This document shows positions 5,547 through 13,468 of a DNA stretch of 19,827 nucleotides, in pieces (positions within the stretch are counted from its first letter, which is position 1; every line of letters begins with the position of its first letter). The notes under the pieces were generated by a model. The model ran no database searches, was not told the DNA's origin, and worked only from the letters and a program-made list of their open reading frames with translations. The stretch spans positions 1 to 19,827 of the forward strand of contig CAZYZQ010000038.1 in the NCBI GenBank assembly GCA_964652075.1, written 5' to 3'. This DNA is from CAZYZQ01 sp964652075. Its GTDB lineage: Bacteria; Bacillota; Clostridia; Oscillospirales; Oscillospiraceae. The position numbers and the translations under genes are program-made.

Positions 5547-7481
5547 ATGAACAGAGAACACACGCAGTACTATGAAAATTGCCAGATGATCAATCGGCTG
5601 CTTCGGCCCAAATTCTATTCCGGCATGTCAAAAGCCGAGCTTCTTTCCGAGATACACGCGGACGCGGAGCAGATTGCCGCGCTGAAATCGTGGAACGACC
5701 GCTTTTTAAGCGAGTCTATCTACAGCCGGGACCCCGCGGACTTCTACGCCGCGGAAAAAGAGGACCTTCTGGAGCTGGCCGACACGCTGTTTCAGAACGG
5801 CAGAGGGCTTGACCCAGGGGTGGCCTACCGCATCCACAACCTGCTCGACGCCTATGCGACCGCGCACGAGGATCTGGACCTGCACATCCGGGAGCTGTAC
5901 TATCAGGGCCTTGTACTCAACAGCTTTCACCTGTACCGCTCGGATATGGGCATCAACCTTCATGGGCAGGCCATCCACCGCTTTTTCTCCGAGGCCGCGT
6001 CCTATCTGAAGGACTACAGGAAGCTCCCCCGCGAAGAGACCCGCGCGTTTATTCTGCGCAGTCTGGGCAACCGGAAATACGGCGACCCCGCGATCAAGGG
6101 CGACAACAATTGGCAGCAGCACCACGAGATGGCGCTGGGATATCCCCAATACATGAAGATCTTCAACGAGGCCATGGCGGTCTTCCAGTCGGAGGCCTAT
6201 CAAGCGCTGAACCCCGATCTGCCGTGGAGCACCTACCAGTACGCCATGCACTTCGACCGAACGATCTACCTGCAGGCGACGCGCGAGGAAAGGCTCCGGG
6301 AAACCATGCCGGCACTTTACCACGATATTGTAAAGGGCGTTCTGGAATCCGCGGAATATGTGTACCGCCATCAGGAGCAGATTGCAAAGCTGCGGCACCA
6401 GACTGTGGGGGCGCGGACGCAGTATGTCTATGCCGCCGCAAGGTATCACGCGGGACAGCTTGGCGTAGCGCAGCTGCTGGACATCATTTTAAGCTGCGCT
6501 GAGCACGCGGACGAGACGGACTACAGCGCGAGCGGCATCACCAGCAACCTCAGCATGTCCGTCTACGCCAAGGCCTATTTTGACCTCTCCTCCGATGCGG
6601 CGCGGCTGCCCCTTCAGCCCCGCGTTGAGGCCGCCTTGGCCCGTTCGTACCGCTACCTGCTCAATTATCCCTCTGACCATTCCATCGCCCCGCAGCTTGC
6701 CAGAGTGCTCGCCGATCTGACGCGGGAACGCGTCTCTCAGGACAAGGGCTTCCGCGACCACATGATGAACTATCTGCTGCTCTGCCACGCCCCCACCTGC
6801 GTTCACTCCCGGATGGTGGCACTTCTGGCCAAGGCCATGATGGAGCAGCTGATCCGCGTCCACCCCGCCGCCCTGATCGGCGTTCTGGGCACCGCCAGCG
6901 CGGAGGAGGTCGTCCTGCGCAAAGAGGAGCTTGCGCAAAGCGCCTACCGCTGCGGCCTGTATCACGACTTTGGAAAAAACGACGTCATGAGCTACATTAC
7001 CATCTACGGGCGGCGCCTTTTGGACGAGGAATTCGAGGCCATTCAGTACCACCCCGTCGCCGGCCACCATATCCTGAAAAATTTTAAGGATCTGCGGGAG
7101 GAGCCGGAGGTCGCCCTGCGCCATCACCTGTTTTACAATGAGCAGGGCGGCTACCCCAAAAATTGCCCGCCCTGCCCGCCCGGCGTGAAGATGCTGGTCG
7201 ATCTTGTCACCGTGGCCGATTCCATGGACGCGGCCACGGATAACATCGGCCGAAGCTACGCCGCGTCCAAGGATTTCACCACTCTGGTCGGAGAGCTCCG
7301 CGCCGGCAGCGGAACCCGCTACTGCCCGGACGTCGTCGCCCTCTTCGACTCTGACGATTTCTCCGCCGAACTGGAGAGGGCTCTAATCCGCAACCGGCAG
7401 GAGATCTACTATTCCGTCTACCGCCCCGCTACCGGTCAGGACATGGAAGTGCTCTTTTCGCCGGACAGTGTTTTGAAATAA
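5547..7481 (+). CDS. Large protein with C-terminal degenerate HD-GYP phosphohydrolase domain
   Basis: A 644-residue soluble protein. The first ~410 residues look helical and match nothing I recognise; no membrane segment or receiver domain is visible. The C-terminal part has HD-GYP features: H420, the HD pair H473-D474 in YHDFGK, H502 in YHPVAGHH, H526-H527, GGYP at 534-537, and D558 in VADSMDAAT. The metal ligands therefore appear kept. The canonical HHExxDGxGYP block is altered: it reads HHLFYNEQGGYP, one residue longer and without the usual Glu and Asp. Hydrolysis of cyclic di-GMP or another cyclic nucleotide is plausible but unproven. The ATG has GGAGA upstream. It has its own promoter, leader hairpin and terminator, so it is a single-gene unit, divergent from the molybdoenzyme operon. 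Confidence 0.85.
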   Translation: MNREHTQYYENCQMINRLLRPKFYSGMSKAELLSEIHADAEQIAALKSWNDRFLSESIYSRDPADFYAAEKEDLLELADTLFQNGRGLDPGVAYRIHNLLDAYATAHEDLDLHIRELYYQGLVLNSFHLYRSDMGINLHGQAIHRFFSEAASYLKDYRKLPREETRAFILRSLGNRKYGDPAIKGDNNWQQHHEMALGYPQYMKIFNEAMAVFQSEAYQALNPDLPWSTYQYAMHFDRTIYLQATREERLRETMPALYHDIVKGVLESAEYVYRHQEQIAKLRHQTVGARTQYVYAAARYHAGQLGVAQLLDIILSCAEHADETDYSASGITSNLSMSVYAKAYFDLSSDAARLPLQPRVEAALARSYRYLLNYPSDHSIAPQLARVLADLTRERVSQDKGFRDHMMNYLLLCHAPTCVHSRMVALLAKAMMEQLIRVHPAALIGVLGTASAEEVVLRKEELAQSAYRCGLYHDFGKNDVMSYITIYGRRLLDEEFEAIQYHPVAGHHILKNFKDLREEPEVALRHHLFYNEQGGYPKNCPPCPPGVKMLVDLVTVADSMDAATDNIGRSYAASKDFTTLVGELRAGSGTRYCPDVVALFDSDDFSAELERALIRNRQEIYYSVYRPATGQDMEVLFSPDSVLK

Positions 7482-7497
7482 GGCCGTCATTGCAAGA

Positions 7498-7540
7498 AAC
7501 CGCCGTCTTGCAGCTTTTGCGCTGCAAAACGGCGGTTTTT
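7498..7540 (+). terminator. Rho-independent terminator of the HD-GYP-like gene
   Basis: A two-part stem (AACCGCCGT with ACGGCGGTT, then TTGCAGC with GCTGCAA, one C/A mismatch between them) is followed by TTTTT, starting 17 bp after the stop codon. Confidence 0.92.
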
Positions 7541-7598
7541 CTTTAAACGCCACCTGCGGGTCTGATCGACAGCGCGATGCGGAATCCTGAAGCGTCCA

Positions 7599-7624
7599 TA
7601 GGGCGGGGGCAAGCCCCCGCCCTA
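7599..7624. repeat. Palindromic repeat, family A, copy 2
   Basis: A perfect 12-bp inverted repeat (TAGGGCGGGGGC / GCCCCCGCCCTA, separated by AA), matching the element at 2287-2315 apart from one extra C. The rest of the gap 7541-7731 shows no gene; it holds a 12-bp palindrome CCGGCGCGCCGG at 7681-7692. Confidence 0.8.
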
Positions 7625-7731
7625 CAGGTCTCTGCATATTTTGCACAATTCCGCAACCACCAGACGCAGGGTGCGACGACCCGGCGCGCCGGTGGAAGGC
7701 AGTTTGAAGTAAGAGCGAAGAGTGAAGACGT

Positions 7732-7765
7732 AAAAATCCCGAACGCTTTCGCATTCGGGATTTTT
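7732..7765 (-). terminator. Terminator of the tRNA operon
   Basis: A 12-bp stem (AAAAATCCCGAA / TTCGGGATTTTT) with a 10-base loop begins at the encoded CCA end of tRNA-Tyr and ends in a T-tract on the minus strand. The A/T flanks make it potentially bidirectional. Confidence 0.88.
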
Positions 7766-7849
7766 GGTGGGGGAAGGTGGATTCGAACCACCGAAGGCAT
7801 AACCAGCAGATTTACAGTCTGTCCCCTTTGGCCACTCGGGAATTCCCCC
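7765..7849 (-). tRNA. tRNA-Tyr (anticodon GTA), CCA encoded
   Basis: Read on the minus strand: acceptor stem GGGGGAA / TTCCCCC, discriminator A, encoded CCA, D arm with GAGTGGCCAAA loop, anticodon loop CTGTAAA giving GTA, a 13-base class II variable arm and a T arm GGTGG-TTCGAAT-CCACC. The anticodon stem ACAGA / TCTGC has an A27-C43 mismatch in its outermost pair. The gene lies 30 bp after tRNA-Thr and directly before a terminator. Confidence 0.97.
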
Positions 7850-7879
7850 ATATGCAATTCGTTCTGTTTGAAACGGAAC

Positions 7880-7955
7880 TGGAGCTGGTAGACGGACTCG
7901 AACCCCCGACCTGCTGATTACAAATCAGCTGCTCTACCAACTGAGCTATACCAGC
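7880..7955 (-). tRNA. tRNA-Thr (anticodon TGT), CCA encoded
   Basis: Read on the minus strand: acceptor GCTGGTA / TACCAGC, discriminator T, encoded CCA, D stem GCTC / GAGC, anticodon stem GCTGA / TCAGC with loop TTTGTAA giving TGT, variable loop AGGTC. The T stem GGGGG / CCGTC has a G-G opposition at 51-63, where this tRNA usually has a C-G pair. It is the first gene of a two-tRNA operon with a consensus promoter. Confidence 0.97.
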
Positions 7956-7978
7956 ATCTGCGTCACAGAACAGTAGTG

Positions 7979-8007
7979 ATTATACTCGCGGGGGCGCAAA
8001 ATGTCAA
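7979..8007 (-). promoter_or_regulatory. Consensus promoter of the tRNA-Thr/tRNA-Tyr operon
   Basis: On the minus strand TTGACA (8002-8007), exactly 17 bp, then TATAAT (7979-7984), a perfect sigma-A promoter. The -10 ends 23 bp before the first base of tRNA-Thr, as expected for a short tRNA leader. Confidence 0.93.
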
Positions 8008-8055
8008 GCATTTCTTCAAAAATTTTTTCAATCCCGCAACAGGGACTTTTCTTTT

Positions 8056-8084
8056 TTGCCAAAATCCGTTATAGTAGATAAAAC
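8056..8084 (+). promoter_or_regulatory. Possible promoter of the rRNA methyltransferase gene
   Basis: TTGCCA (8056-8061), 17-bp spacer, TAAAAC (8079-8084), 29 bp before the ATG at 8114 in an AT-rich gap. A TATAGT at 8070 is an alternative -10 without a good -35. The choice is uncertain. Confidence 0.35.
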
Positions 8085-8113
8085 GAACTTTTTTCAGGAG
8101 GGAGGCGGGCGCC

Positions 8114-9448
8114 ATGCTGCCGGAGTGCTTTCTCGCGCGGATGCGGCGGCTTTTGGACGAGGCGGAATTTGCGGCGTTCCTCGCCTCCTATGACCGGCCG
8201 CGCGCCGTCGGCCTGCGGCTCAACCCGCTCAAGGCCGATCCCGCGCCCGCGCTGCCGTTTTCATTGGAGCCGGTGCCGTGGGCGGCGCACGGATTTTTCT
8301 ACGACCCGTCTGAACGGCCCGGGCTGCATCCGTGGCATGAGGCGGGGCTATACTACCTGCAGGAGGCCAGCGCGATGGCCCCGGCGGCGCTGCTTGCGCC
8401 GCGGCCGGGTGAGCGCGTGCTCGACCTGTGCGCCGCGCCGGGCGGGAAATCGACCCAGCTCGCGGCCATGCTGGGCGGGCAGGGCCTGCTCGTCTGTAAC
8501 GAAATTAACCCGAAGCGCGCGAAAATTCTCTCGCGCAACATCGAACGGCTGGCCGTGCCGAACGCGCTGGTGACAAATCAGCACCCCGCCGAGCTGGCGG
8601 CGCTTTTGGGCGCGTATTTTGACTGTGTGCTGGTGGACGCGCCGTGCTCCGGCGAGGGCATGTTCCGCAAGGAGCAGGCGGCGGTGGAGGACTGGAGCGA
8701 GGAGACCGTTGCCATGTGTGCGCGCCGGCAGGCCGAGATTCTGGATTCCGCCGCGGCGCTGCTGCGCCCGGGCGGGCGGCTCGTGTACTCGACCTGCACC
8801 TTTGCGCCGCAGGAGGACGAGGGAACGATCGATGCGTTTTTGAAGGCGCATCCGGAATTTGAAATTGTGCATGTGGACGCGCCCTGCTTCGCGCCGGGGC
8901 GGCCGGATTTCATTCCGGGCATCTCCCCCGCGCTGGCGGACACGTTCCGGCTCTGGCCGCATCTACTGCGCGGCGATGGGCACTACGCCGCCGTGCTGCG
9001 CAAGACAGACGGCGATGTGTGTGCCGCGCAGGGCTTGCGGGAGGGCGCGCGCTTCCCCGCCGACTATACGGCGTTCGCGCAGGACAATCTGCCGCCGCTG
9101 CCGGACGGCGCGCCGCTGCTGTTCGGGCAGACGCTCTATCTCGCGCCGCAGGAGCTGCCGCCGCTGCGGGGGCTGAAGGTGCTGCGCGCGGGGCTGGAGC
9201 TGGGGCGGCTCGAAAAGGGCCGCTTCGAACCGGCGCATGCGCTGGCACTCTATCTGAAAACCGCGCAAAACACAGTGGATTTCCCTGTGGACAGCGACGA
9301 GATTGCGCAGTATCTGCGCGGGCAGACGCTGCCGGGCGGCGGAAAGGGCTGGACGCTGCTGCTGGCCGGTGGGCTGAGCCTCGGCTGGTGCAAGGCGTCC
9401 GGTGGCATATTGAAGAACCATTTCCCGAAGGGGCTGCGGCATCTGTAA
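8114..9448 (+). CDS. rsmF: RsmF-type rRNA (cytosine-C5) methyltransferase
   Basis: A 444-residue member of the NOL1/NOP2/Sun family, which transfers a methyl group from S-adenosylmethionine to C5 of a cytosine in rRNA. The SAM-binding motif LDLCAAPGGKST is near residues 104-115. The two catalytic-loop cysteines are C178 in DAPCSGEGMFRK and the nucleophile C228 in YSTCTF. The GEGMFRK extension and the C-terminal ~150-residue extension are of the RsmF/YebU group and not RsmB. No NusB domain is present at the N terminus. The start has a strong AGGAGGGAGG site (8097-8106) 7 bp upstream. walR begins 48 bp downstream on the same strand with no terminator between, so they may be co-transcribed. The exact rRNA target is inferred from family only. 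Confidence 0.93.
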   Translation: MLPECFLARMRRLLDEAEFAAFLASYDRPRAVGLRLNPLKADPAPALPFSLEPVPWAAHGFFYDPSERPGLHPWHEAGLYYLQEASAMAPAALLAPRPGERVLDLCAAPGGKSTQLAAMLGGQGLLVCNEINPKRAKILSRNIERLAVPNALVTNQHPAELAALLGAYFDCVLVDAPCSGEGMFRKEQAAVEDWSEETVAMCARRQAEILDSAAALLRPGGRLVYSTCTFAPQEDEGTIDAFLKAHPEFEIVHVDAPCFAPGRPDFIPGISPALADTFRLWPHLLRGDGHYAAVLRKTDGDVCAAQGLREGARFPADYTAFAQDNLPPLPDGAPLLFGQTLYLAPQELPPLRGLKVLRAGLELGRLEKGRFEPAHALALYLKTAQNTVDFPVDSDEIAQYLRGQTLPGGGKGWTLLLAGGLSLGWCKASGGILKNHFPKGLRHL

Positions 9449-9496
9449 GGCCGCAAGCCGCCCGGAGACACCGTTTCGGAGAAACAGGAGGAAGCT

Positions 9497-10186
9497 ATGG
9501 CGAGCAAAGTGCTGATCGTGGAAGACGAACCCGCGATCGTGGAAATTCTGAAATTCAACCTCAAAAAAGAGGGCTACGAGACGCTCGAAGCCCTCGACGG
9601 CAAGTCCGGGCTGCACCTCGCGAGGACGCAGGATCCGGATCTGATCCTGCTCGACGTGATGCTGCCGGAGATGGACGGCTTCGCGGTGTGCAGCACGCTG
9701 CGCGAGGCCGGATCGGTCACGCCGATTATCATGCTGACCGCGCGCGAGGAAGAAGGCGACAAGGTCTTCGGCCTCGAGGCCGGCGCGGACGATTACATCA
9801 CAAAGCCCTTCTCGATGCGGGAGCTGCTGGCGCGCGTCAAGGCAAATATCCGCCGCCGCGCGCTCGACACGGCACAGGGCGGGCGGACGCTCAGCGCGGG
9901 CGACCTGCAGCTCGACCCGGCGCGCTACGCCGTCACCAAGCACGGCCGGCCCGTCGAGCTGACGCAGAAGGAATACGACCTGCTCAAGACCTTTATGGGC
10001 GCGCCGGAGCGCGTGTTCACGCGCGAGGAGCTGCTGAACACCGTCTGGGACTACGGCGGCTTTCTCGGCGATATGCGGACGGTCGACGTCACCATTCGCC
10101 GCCTGCGCGAAAAGATCGAGGACGACTCAAACCACCCGACGCACATTCTGACAAAGCGCGGCGTGGGCTACTACTTCACAGCGTAA
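9497..10186 (+). CDS. walR: OmpR/PhoB-family response regulator, WalR-like
   Basis: A 229-residue DNA-binding response regulator. The receiver domain (residues 1-120) has the acidic pair E9/D10, phospho-acceptor D53 in LLDVMLPEMDG, LTARE, and the conserved Lys in TKPF. The winged-helix effector domain (residues ~130-229) has ELTQKEYDLLKTF, the RVFTREELL helix and DVTIRRLREKIEDDSNHPTHILTKRGVGYYF. AGGAGG lies just upstream of ATG. The histidine kinase follows 27 bp later, then WalH- and WalI-like genes and murA, an order that favours WalR, the regulator of cell-wall turnover, over PhoP. The two cannot be separated by the receiver sequence alone. Confidence 0.9.
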   Translation: MASKVLIVEDEPAIVEILKFNLKKEGYETLEALDGKSGLHLARTQDPDLILLDVMLPEMDGFAVCSTLREAGSVTPIIMLTAREEEGDKVFGLEAGADDYITKPFSMRELLARVKANIRRRALDTAQGGRTLSAGDLQLDPARYAVTKHGRPVELTQKEYDLLKTFMGAPERVFTREELLNTVWDYGGFLGDMRTVDVTIRRLREKIEDDSNHPTHILTKRGVGYYFTA

Positions 10187-10213
10187 TATCAAAGCACGAA
10201 AGGAGGGCGGCGT

Positions 10214-11971
10214 ATGCGCTCTCTGCGGACAAAGCTGGTGCTCATCATGGTGCTGCTAATCGTGGCGCTGATGGCAGTGGCCGGCTCGTTCCTGCTCAAC
10301 GGCGTGGGCAGCTTCTATCTGAACTCGTTCTATGAGCAGATGGCCGGCGCTTTTGGCGACGAGGCCTTCACCGCGCAGCTCCACACGGCAGCCGCCGGGC
10401 AGGACGCGCCCGCAGCGCTGCGGTCGCTCGTCATGTCCAAATCCGACCTCGGCATCGACCTGACAACGCGGAACGTCTATATTCTCGACGCAGACGGCGT
10501 TCTGCTGGCAGGCTCGGACGACGCGTCGCGCGTCAACGTCAGTGGGAACCTGCTGACCGCCATGGGCGGCGCGATTGGGCAGGAGAGCAGCGTCATCGCC
10601 GACGACATGGATCTTGCCGTGCCGATCGTGCAGGATGGGGCCGTCCAATACATCATCTATATTCTCGACAACAAGTCGACCGTCAACGCGCTGACCTCCA
10701 ACCTGATGTCCATCATCATCCGCGCGCTCGTGCTGGGCCTGATTATCTGCATCGCGCTTGCCTTTGTGCTGGCGCAGATCCTGATTACGCCGGTCACCGC
10801 GCTCTCGCGCGGCACGCGGGAGGTCGCGGCGGGCGACTTTTCGCACAAGCTCCCGGTCACGGGCCGCGACGAGATCGGCACGCTGACGCGGAACTTCAAC
10901 TATATGTCGCAGGTGCTGCAAAACACGCTCTCCGAGGTGGAGAACGAACGCAACAAGCTCTCAACGCTGTTTTTGCACATGACGGACGGCGTCGTGGCCT
11001 TCGGGCCGGGCGGCAATGTCATCCACTTCAACCCCGCCGCCGTGACCATGCTCGGCCGCCCGCTCGACGTGGCGGTTACCTACGACGAGCTGTTCGGGCA
11101 GGAGGCCAAATTCTCCGATCTGCTCGCGCTGAAGCGCCCGCAGTACCTCGAGGCGGAAAAGCGGGCGGGCGATCTCGAGCTGGAGCTGTTTTTGGCGCCG
11201 TTCTCCACGGACGAGACGCTGGGCGGCGCGCTCGTTGTTATCCACGACGTCACCGAGCAGCGCAAGAACGAGCAGACACGGCGTGAATTTGTCGCAAACG
11301 TCTCGCACGAGCTGCGCACGCCGCTGACCAATGTGCGCTCCTACGCCGAGACGATCGTCGAATCCGGCGAGGAGCTGCCGCCGGAGCTGCGGGAGAGCTT
11401 CATGCAGGTCATCATCAGCGAAACAGACCGCATGGCGCACATTGTGCAGGATCTTCTGACGCTGAGCCGCTTCGACTCCGGGCGGATGGAACTGCACATT
11501 ACGCGCTTTCCCTTCTCCGAGGCTGTGCAGAGCGTGGCGCGCGCCGTGCAGAAAAACGCGGAGAGCCGCGGCCACACGCTCGAATGCCGGATCGCGCCGG
11601 AGATGCCGGACGTTGACGGCGACCGTGACCGGCTCGAGCAGGTCCTGATGAACGTCATCTCCAACGCCATCAAATACACGCCGGACGGCGGTAAAATTGA
11701 GATCGACGCGGGCTTTGATGAAACACAGCTCTTTGTCCGCGTACAGGACAACGGCATTGGCATCCCGGAAAAGGATCTGCCGCGGCTGTTCGAGCGGTTC
11801 TACCGCGTTGACAAGGCGCGCTCCCGCGCCTCCGGCGGCACAGGTCTGGGGCTCTCGATTGCAAAGGAGATCCTCGACCAGCACCACGGCGAGATCGCAA
11901 TCGCCTCCAAGCCCGGCGAGGGTACAACCGTCACAGTCACCCTGCCCCGCGCGGCGGAAAAAGCGGAATAG
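10214..11971 (+). CDS. walK: Membrane sensor histidine kinase, WalK-like
   Basis: A 585-residue kinase. TM1 is at residues ~7-28, an extracytoplasmic sensor domain at ~30-165, and TM2 at ~165-195 (IIIRALVLGLIICIALAFVL). A HAMP domain follows (ITPVTALSRGTREVAAGDFSHKL split across ~195-245), then a PAS domain (~255-350). The dimerisation/phosphotransfer domain has FVANVSHELRTPL with phospho-acceptor H365. The ATPase domain has NVISNAIKYTPDGG (N box), DNGIGIPEKDLPRLFERFYRVD (G1/F box, split) and GTGLGLSIAK (G2 box). This domain order is that of WalK. It starts 27 bp after walR behind AAAGGAGG. The cognate regulator is encoded immediately upstream, and two membrane-anchored proteins likely to modulate it follow downstream. 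Confidence 0.92.
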   Translation: MRSLRTKLVLIMVLLIVALMAVAGSFLLNGVGSFYLNSFYEQMAGAFGDEAFTAQLHTAAAGQDAPAALRSLVMSKSDLGIDLTTRNVYILDADGVLLAGSDDASRVNVSGNLLTAMGGAIGQESSVIADDMDLAVPIVQDGAVQYIIYILDNKSTVNALTSNLMSIIIRALVLGLIICIALAFVLAQILITPVTALSRGTREVAAGDFSHKLPVTGRDEIGTLTRNFNYMSQVLQNTLSEVENERNKLSTLFLHMTDGVVAFGPGGNVIHFNPAAVTMLGRPLDVAVTYDELFGQEAKFSDLLALKRPQYLEAEKRAGDLELELFLAPFSTDETLGGALVVIHDVTEQRKNEQTRREFVANVSHELRTPLTNVRSYAETIVESGEELPPELRESFMQVIISETDRMAHIVQDLLTLSRFDSGRMELHITRFPFSEAVQSVARAVQKNAESRGHTLECRIAPEMPDVDGDRDRLEQVLMNVISNAIKYTPDGGKIEIDAGFDETQLFVRVQDNGIGIPEKDLPRLFERFYRVDKARSRASGGTGLGLSIAKEILDQHHGEIAIASKPGEGTTVTVTLPRAAEKAE

Positions 11972-12025
11972 GGACGCGCAACCGTCCTTTTCCGCGCCGC
12001 ACTCTCGACAGAATGGTCTCCGCTG

Positions 12026-12047
12026 AGCTCCCCCACTGGGGGGAGCT
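12026..12047 (+). other. Hairpin in the walK-walH-like gap
   Basis: A 9-bp perfect stem (AGCTCCCCC / GGGGGAGCT, loop ACTG) in the 159-bp gap after walK, without a T-tract. It could stabilise mRNA or attenuate read-through. No convincing promoter was found between it and the next ATG; TTGCGG-N18-TATAAG at 12084-12113 is a weak candidate. Confidence 0.4.
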
Positions 12048-12130
12048 TAACGGGAGCTGTTCTATCGAAAGTACTGTATAAACTTGCGGCCGTATCATAC
12101 CTGAACATATAAGAAAAGGAGTGAAATTGC

Positions 12131-13405
12131 ATGAAGCGAACGCTGTTGGAGCTTGGCAAGGACATTGCCATCGCCCTGCTGGCCATTGTGGCGCTGATTT
12201 TGCTGCTTCTGTGCAATCTGCGCTCCTCCATGCTGGAAACGCCCGTCCTCGGCCGGCTGCTGGAGCCGGCGGCAAAGCTCCTGCATATCGAACACGCCGA
12301 GCTGCCGCCGCTCGCGCCGGAGCAGACCTCCGCCGCCGAGGCGGCGCGGCCCGTCGCCATTTCCATCCGCAACGAGTCCGGGCGCAGCTCGGCCATGGGC
12401 GGCTCGGACACGCTCGAAACGGTGTATTTGCAGCTCGGCGCAATGCTCGGCGAAGCGCTCGACACGGCGGACGAAGGCGTCGCCGTCTCCGAGGCGGACT
12501 ACCTGCGCGCGCTGGGCGAGCCGGGTGTGTGCTTTCTCTATCAGACCTCCATGCCGGTGGGGACGCTCGGCAGCTGGCTCGGCGCGTCCACAGCGCTCGA
12601 CGGAGAGGCCGCAACACAGCTGCTCCTGTGCCTGTCCGGTGGACGGGTGCAGCTCTATCTGGCGGGCCTTGACGGCTACCTCTGCACCGAAACGCAGGCG
12701 CGGGCCGCCGCACTCCGGTCGCTGCTCGAGCCGTTCCTGCCGGACGGCTCCGCCTTCGCGTTTGAGACGGACGACCCCGCCTGCGCCAGGCTCGCGCCGC
12801 TGACGCTCCTGCCGCTCCAGACCTCCCCCGTGCTGCACGCGCTGGATGCCGCCGCGCCCGCCGGATCAAGCTTCTCCACACAGATTCTGACAAGCCTCGG
12901 CATCAATGCCTACGGCGCAAACGCCTATCAGGACGCGAGCGGCGCGGCGCTCTACAACGAGGCCGGCTTCTCGCTGCGCATCGGCGCGGACGGCGCCGTG
13001 GAGCTGCGCAACTCCGACAGCCGCCTCTCCGCCGACGCCGCCTCGCTGACCGCGCGTATCGAGCTGGCGCGCGCGCTGCTGGACGCCATGACAGACGGGC
13101 AGACCGGCGCGGGCCGGCTTCAGCTCTCCGGCTGGGAGCAGGACGGGAACGGTACGCTGTGCGTCACATTTGACTATTTTGTAACGGGCATCCCCGTCGC
13201 GCTCCCGGGCCATGCGGCCACCGTGACCTTCCGGGGGGCGCAGCTCGACACGCTTCAGCTCACCGCGCGCTGCTACACCGTGCAGAACGCACGTCTGCCG
13301 CTTCTGCCCGTGCGGCAGGCGGCGGCGCTCGTCCCGGCGGGCGGGTCGCTTCTGCTCTGCTACGCCGACAACGGCGGCGAAATCACCGGCGGCTGGCGGA
13401 GTTGA
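12131..13405 (+). CDS. Membrane-anchored WalH (YycH)-like accessory protein
   Basis: A 424-residue protein with a single N-terminal membrane helix (residues ~10-28, IAIALLAIVALILLLLC) and a large extracytoplasmic part, the topology of YycH/WalH, which modulates WalK at the membrane. I do not see a strict signature motif; the assignment comes from topology, size and the gene order walR-walK-this-WalI-like-murA. The extracytoplasmic region is Ala/Leu-rich with repeated beta-type stretches, and no catalytic motif is visible. AAGGAG lies 9 bp before ATG. It follows walK after 159 bp, a longer gap than the others in the operon. If not WalH, it is an unknown envelope protein co-encoded with a sensor kinase. 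Confidence 0.6.
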   Translation: MKRTLLELGKDIAIALLAIVALILLLLCNLRSSMLETPVLGRLLEPAAKLLHIEHAELPPLAPEQTSAAEAARPVAISIRNESGRSSAMGGSDTLETVYLQLGAMLGEALDTADEGVAVSEADYLRALGEPGVCFLYQTSMPVGTLGSWLGASTALDGEAATQLLLCLSGGRVQLYLAGLDGYLCTETQARAAALRSLLEPFLPDGSAFAFETDDPACARLAPLTLLPLQTSPVLHALDAAAPAGSSFSTQILTSLGINAYGANAYQDASGAALYNEAGFSLRIGADGAVELRNSDSRLSADAASLTARIELARALLDAMTDGQTGAGRLQLSGWEQDGNGTLCVTFDYFVTGIPVALPGHAATVTFRGAQLDTLQLTARCYTVQNARLPLLPVRQAAALVPAGGSLLLCYADNGGEITGGWRS

Positions 13406-13468
13406 ACGCCGGAAGCACTCTGATTGAATCGGAGCATCCCGGAAATACTAGGAGAGGAGGCGCTGGCG

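Noticed and set aside
7681..7692. 12-bp palindrome CCGGCGCGCCGG
   Set aside because: Short self-complementary GC runs are expected at this base composition, and nothing around it suggests a function.
7577..7891. 104-codon plus-strand frame across the tRNA region
   Set aside because: It runs antisense through both a repeat and tRNA-Tyr and ends inside tRNA-Thr; its middle is the translated antisense of a tRNA, a common false gene.
8963..9943. 326-codon minus-strand frame across rsmF and walR
   Set aside because: It spans two well-supported genes in antisense and shows no domain or ribosome site.
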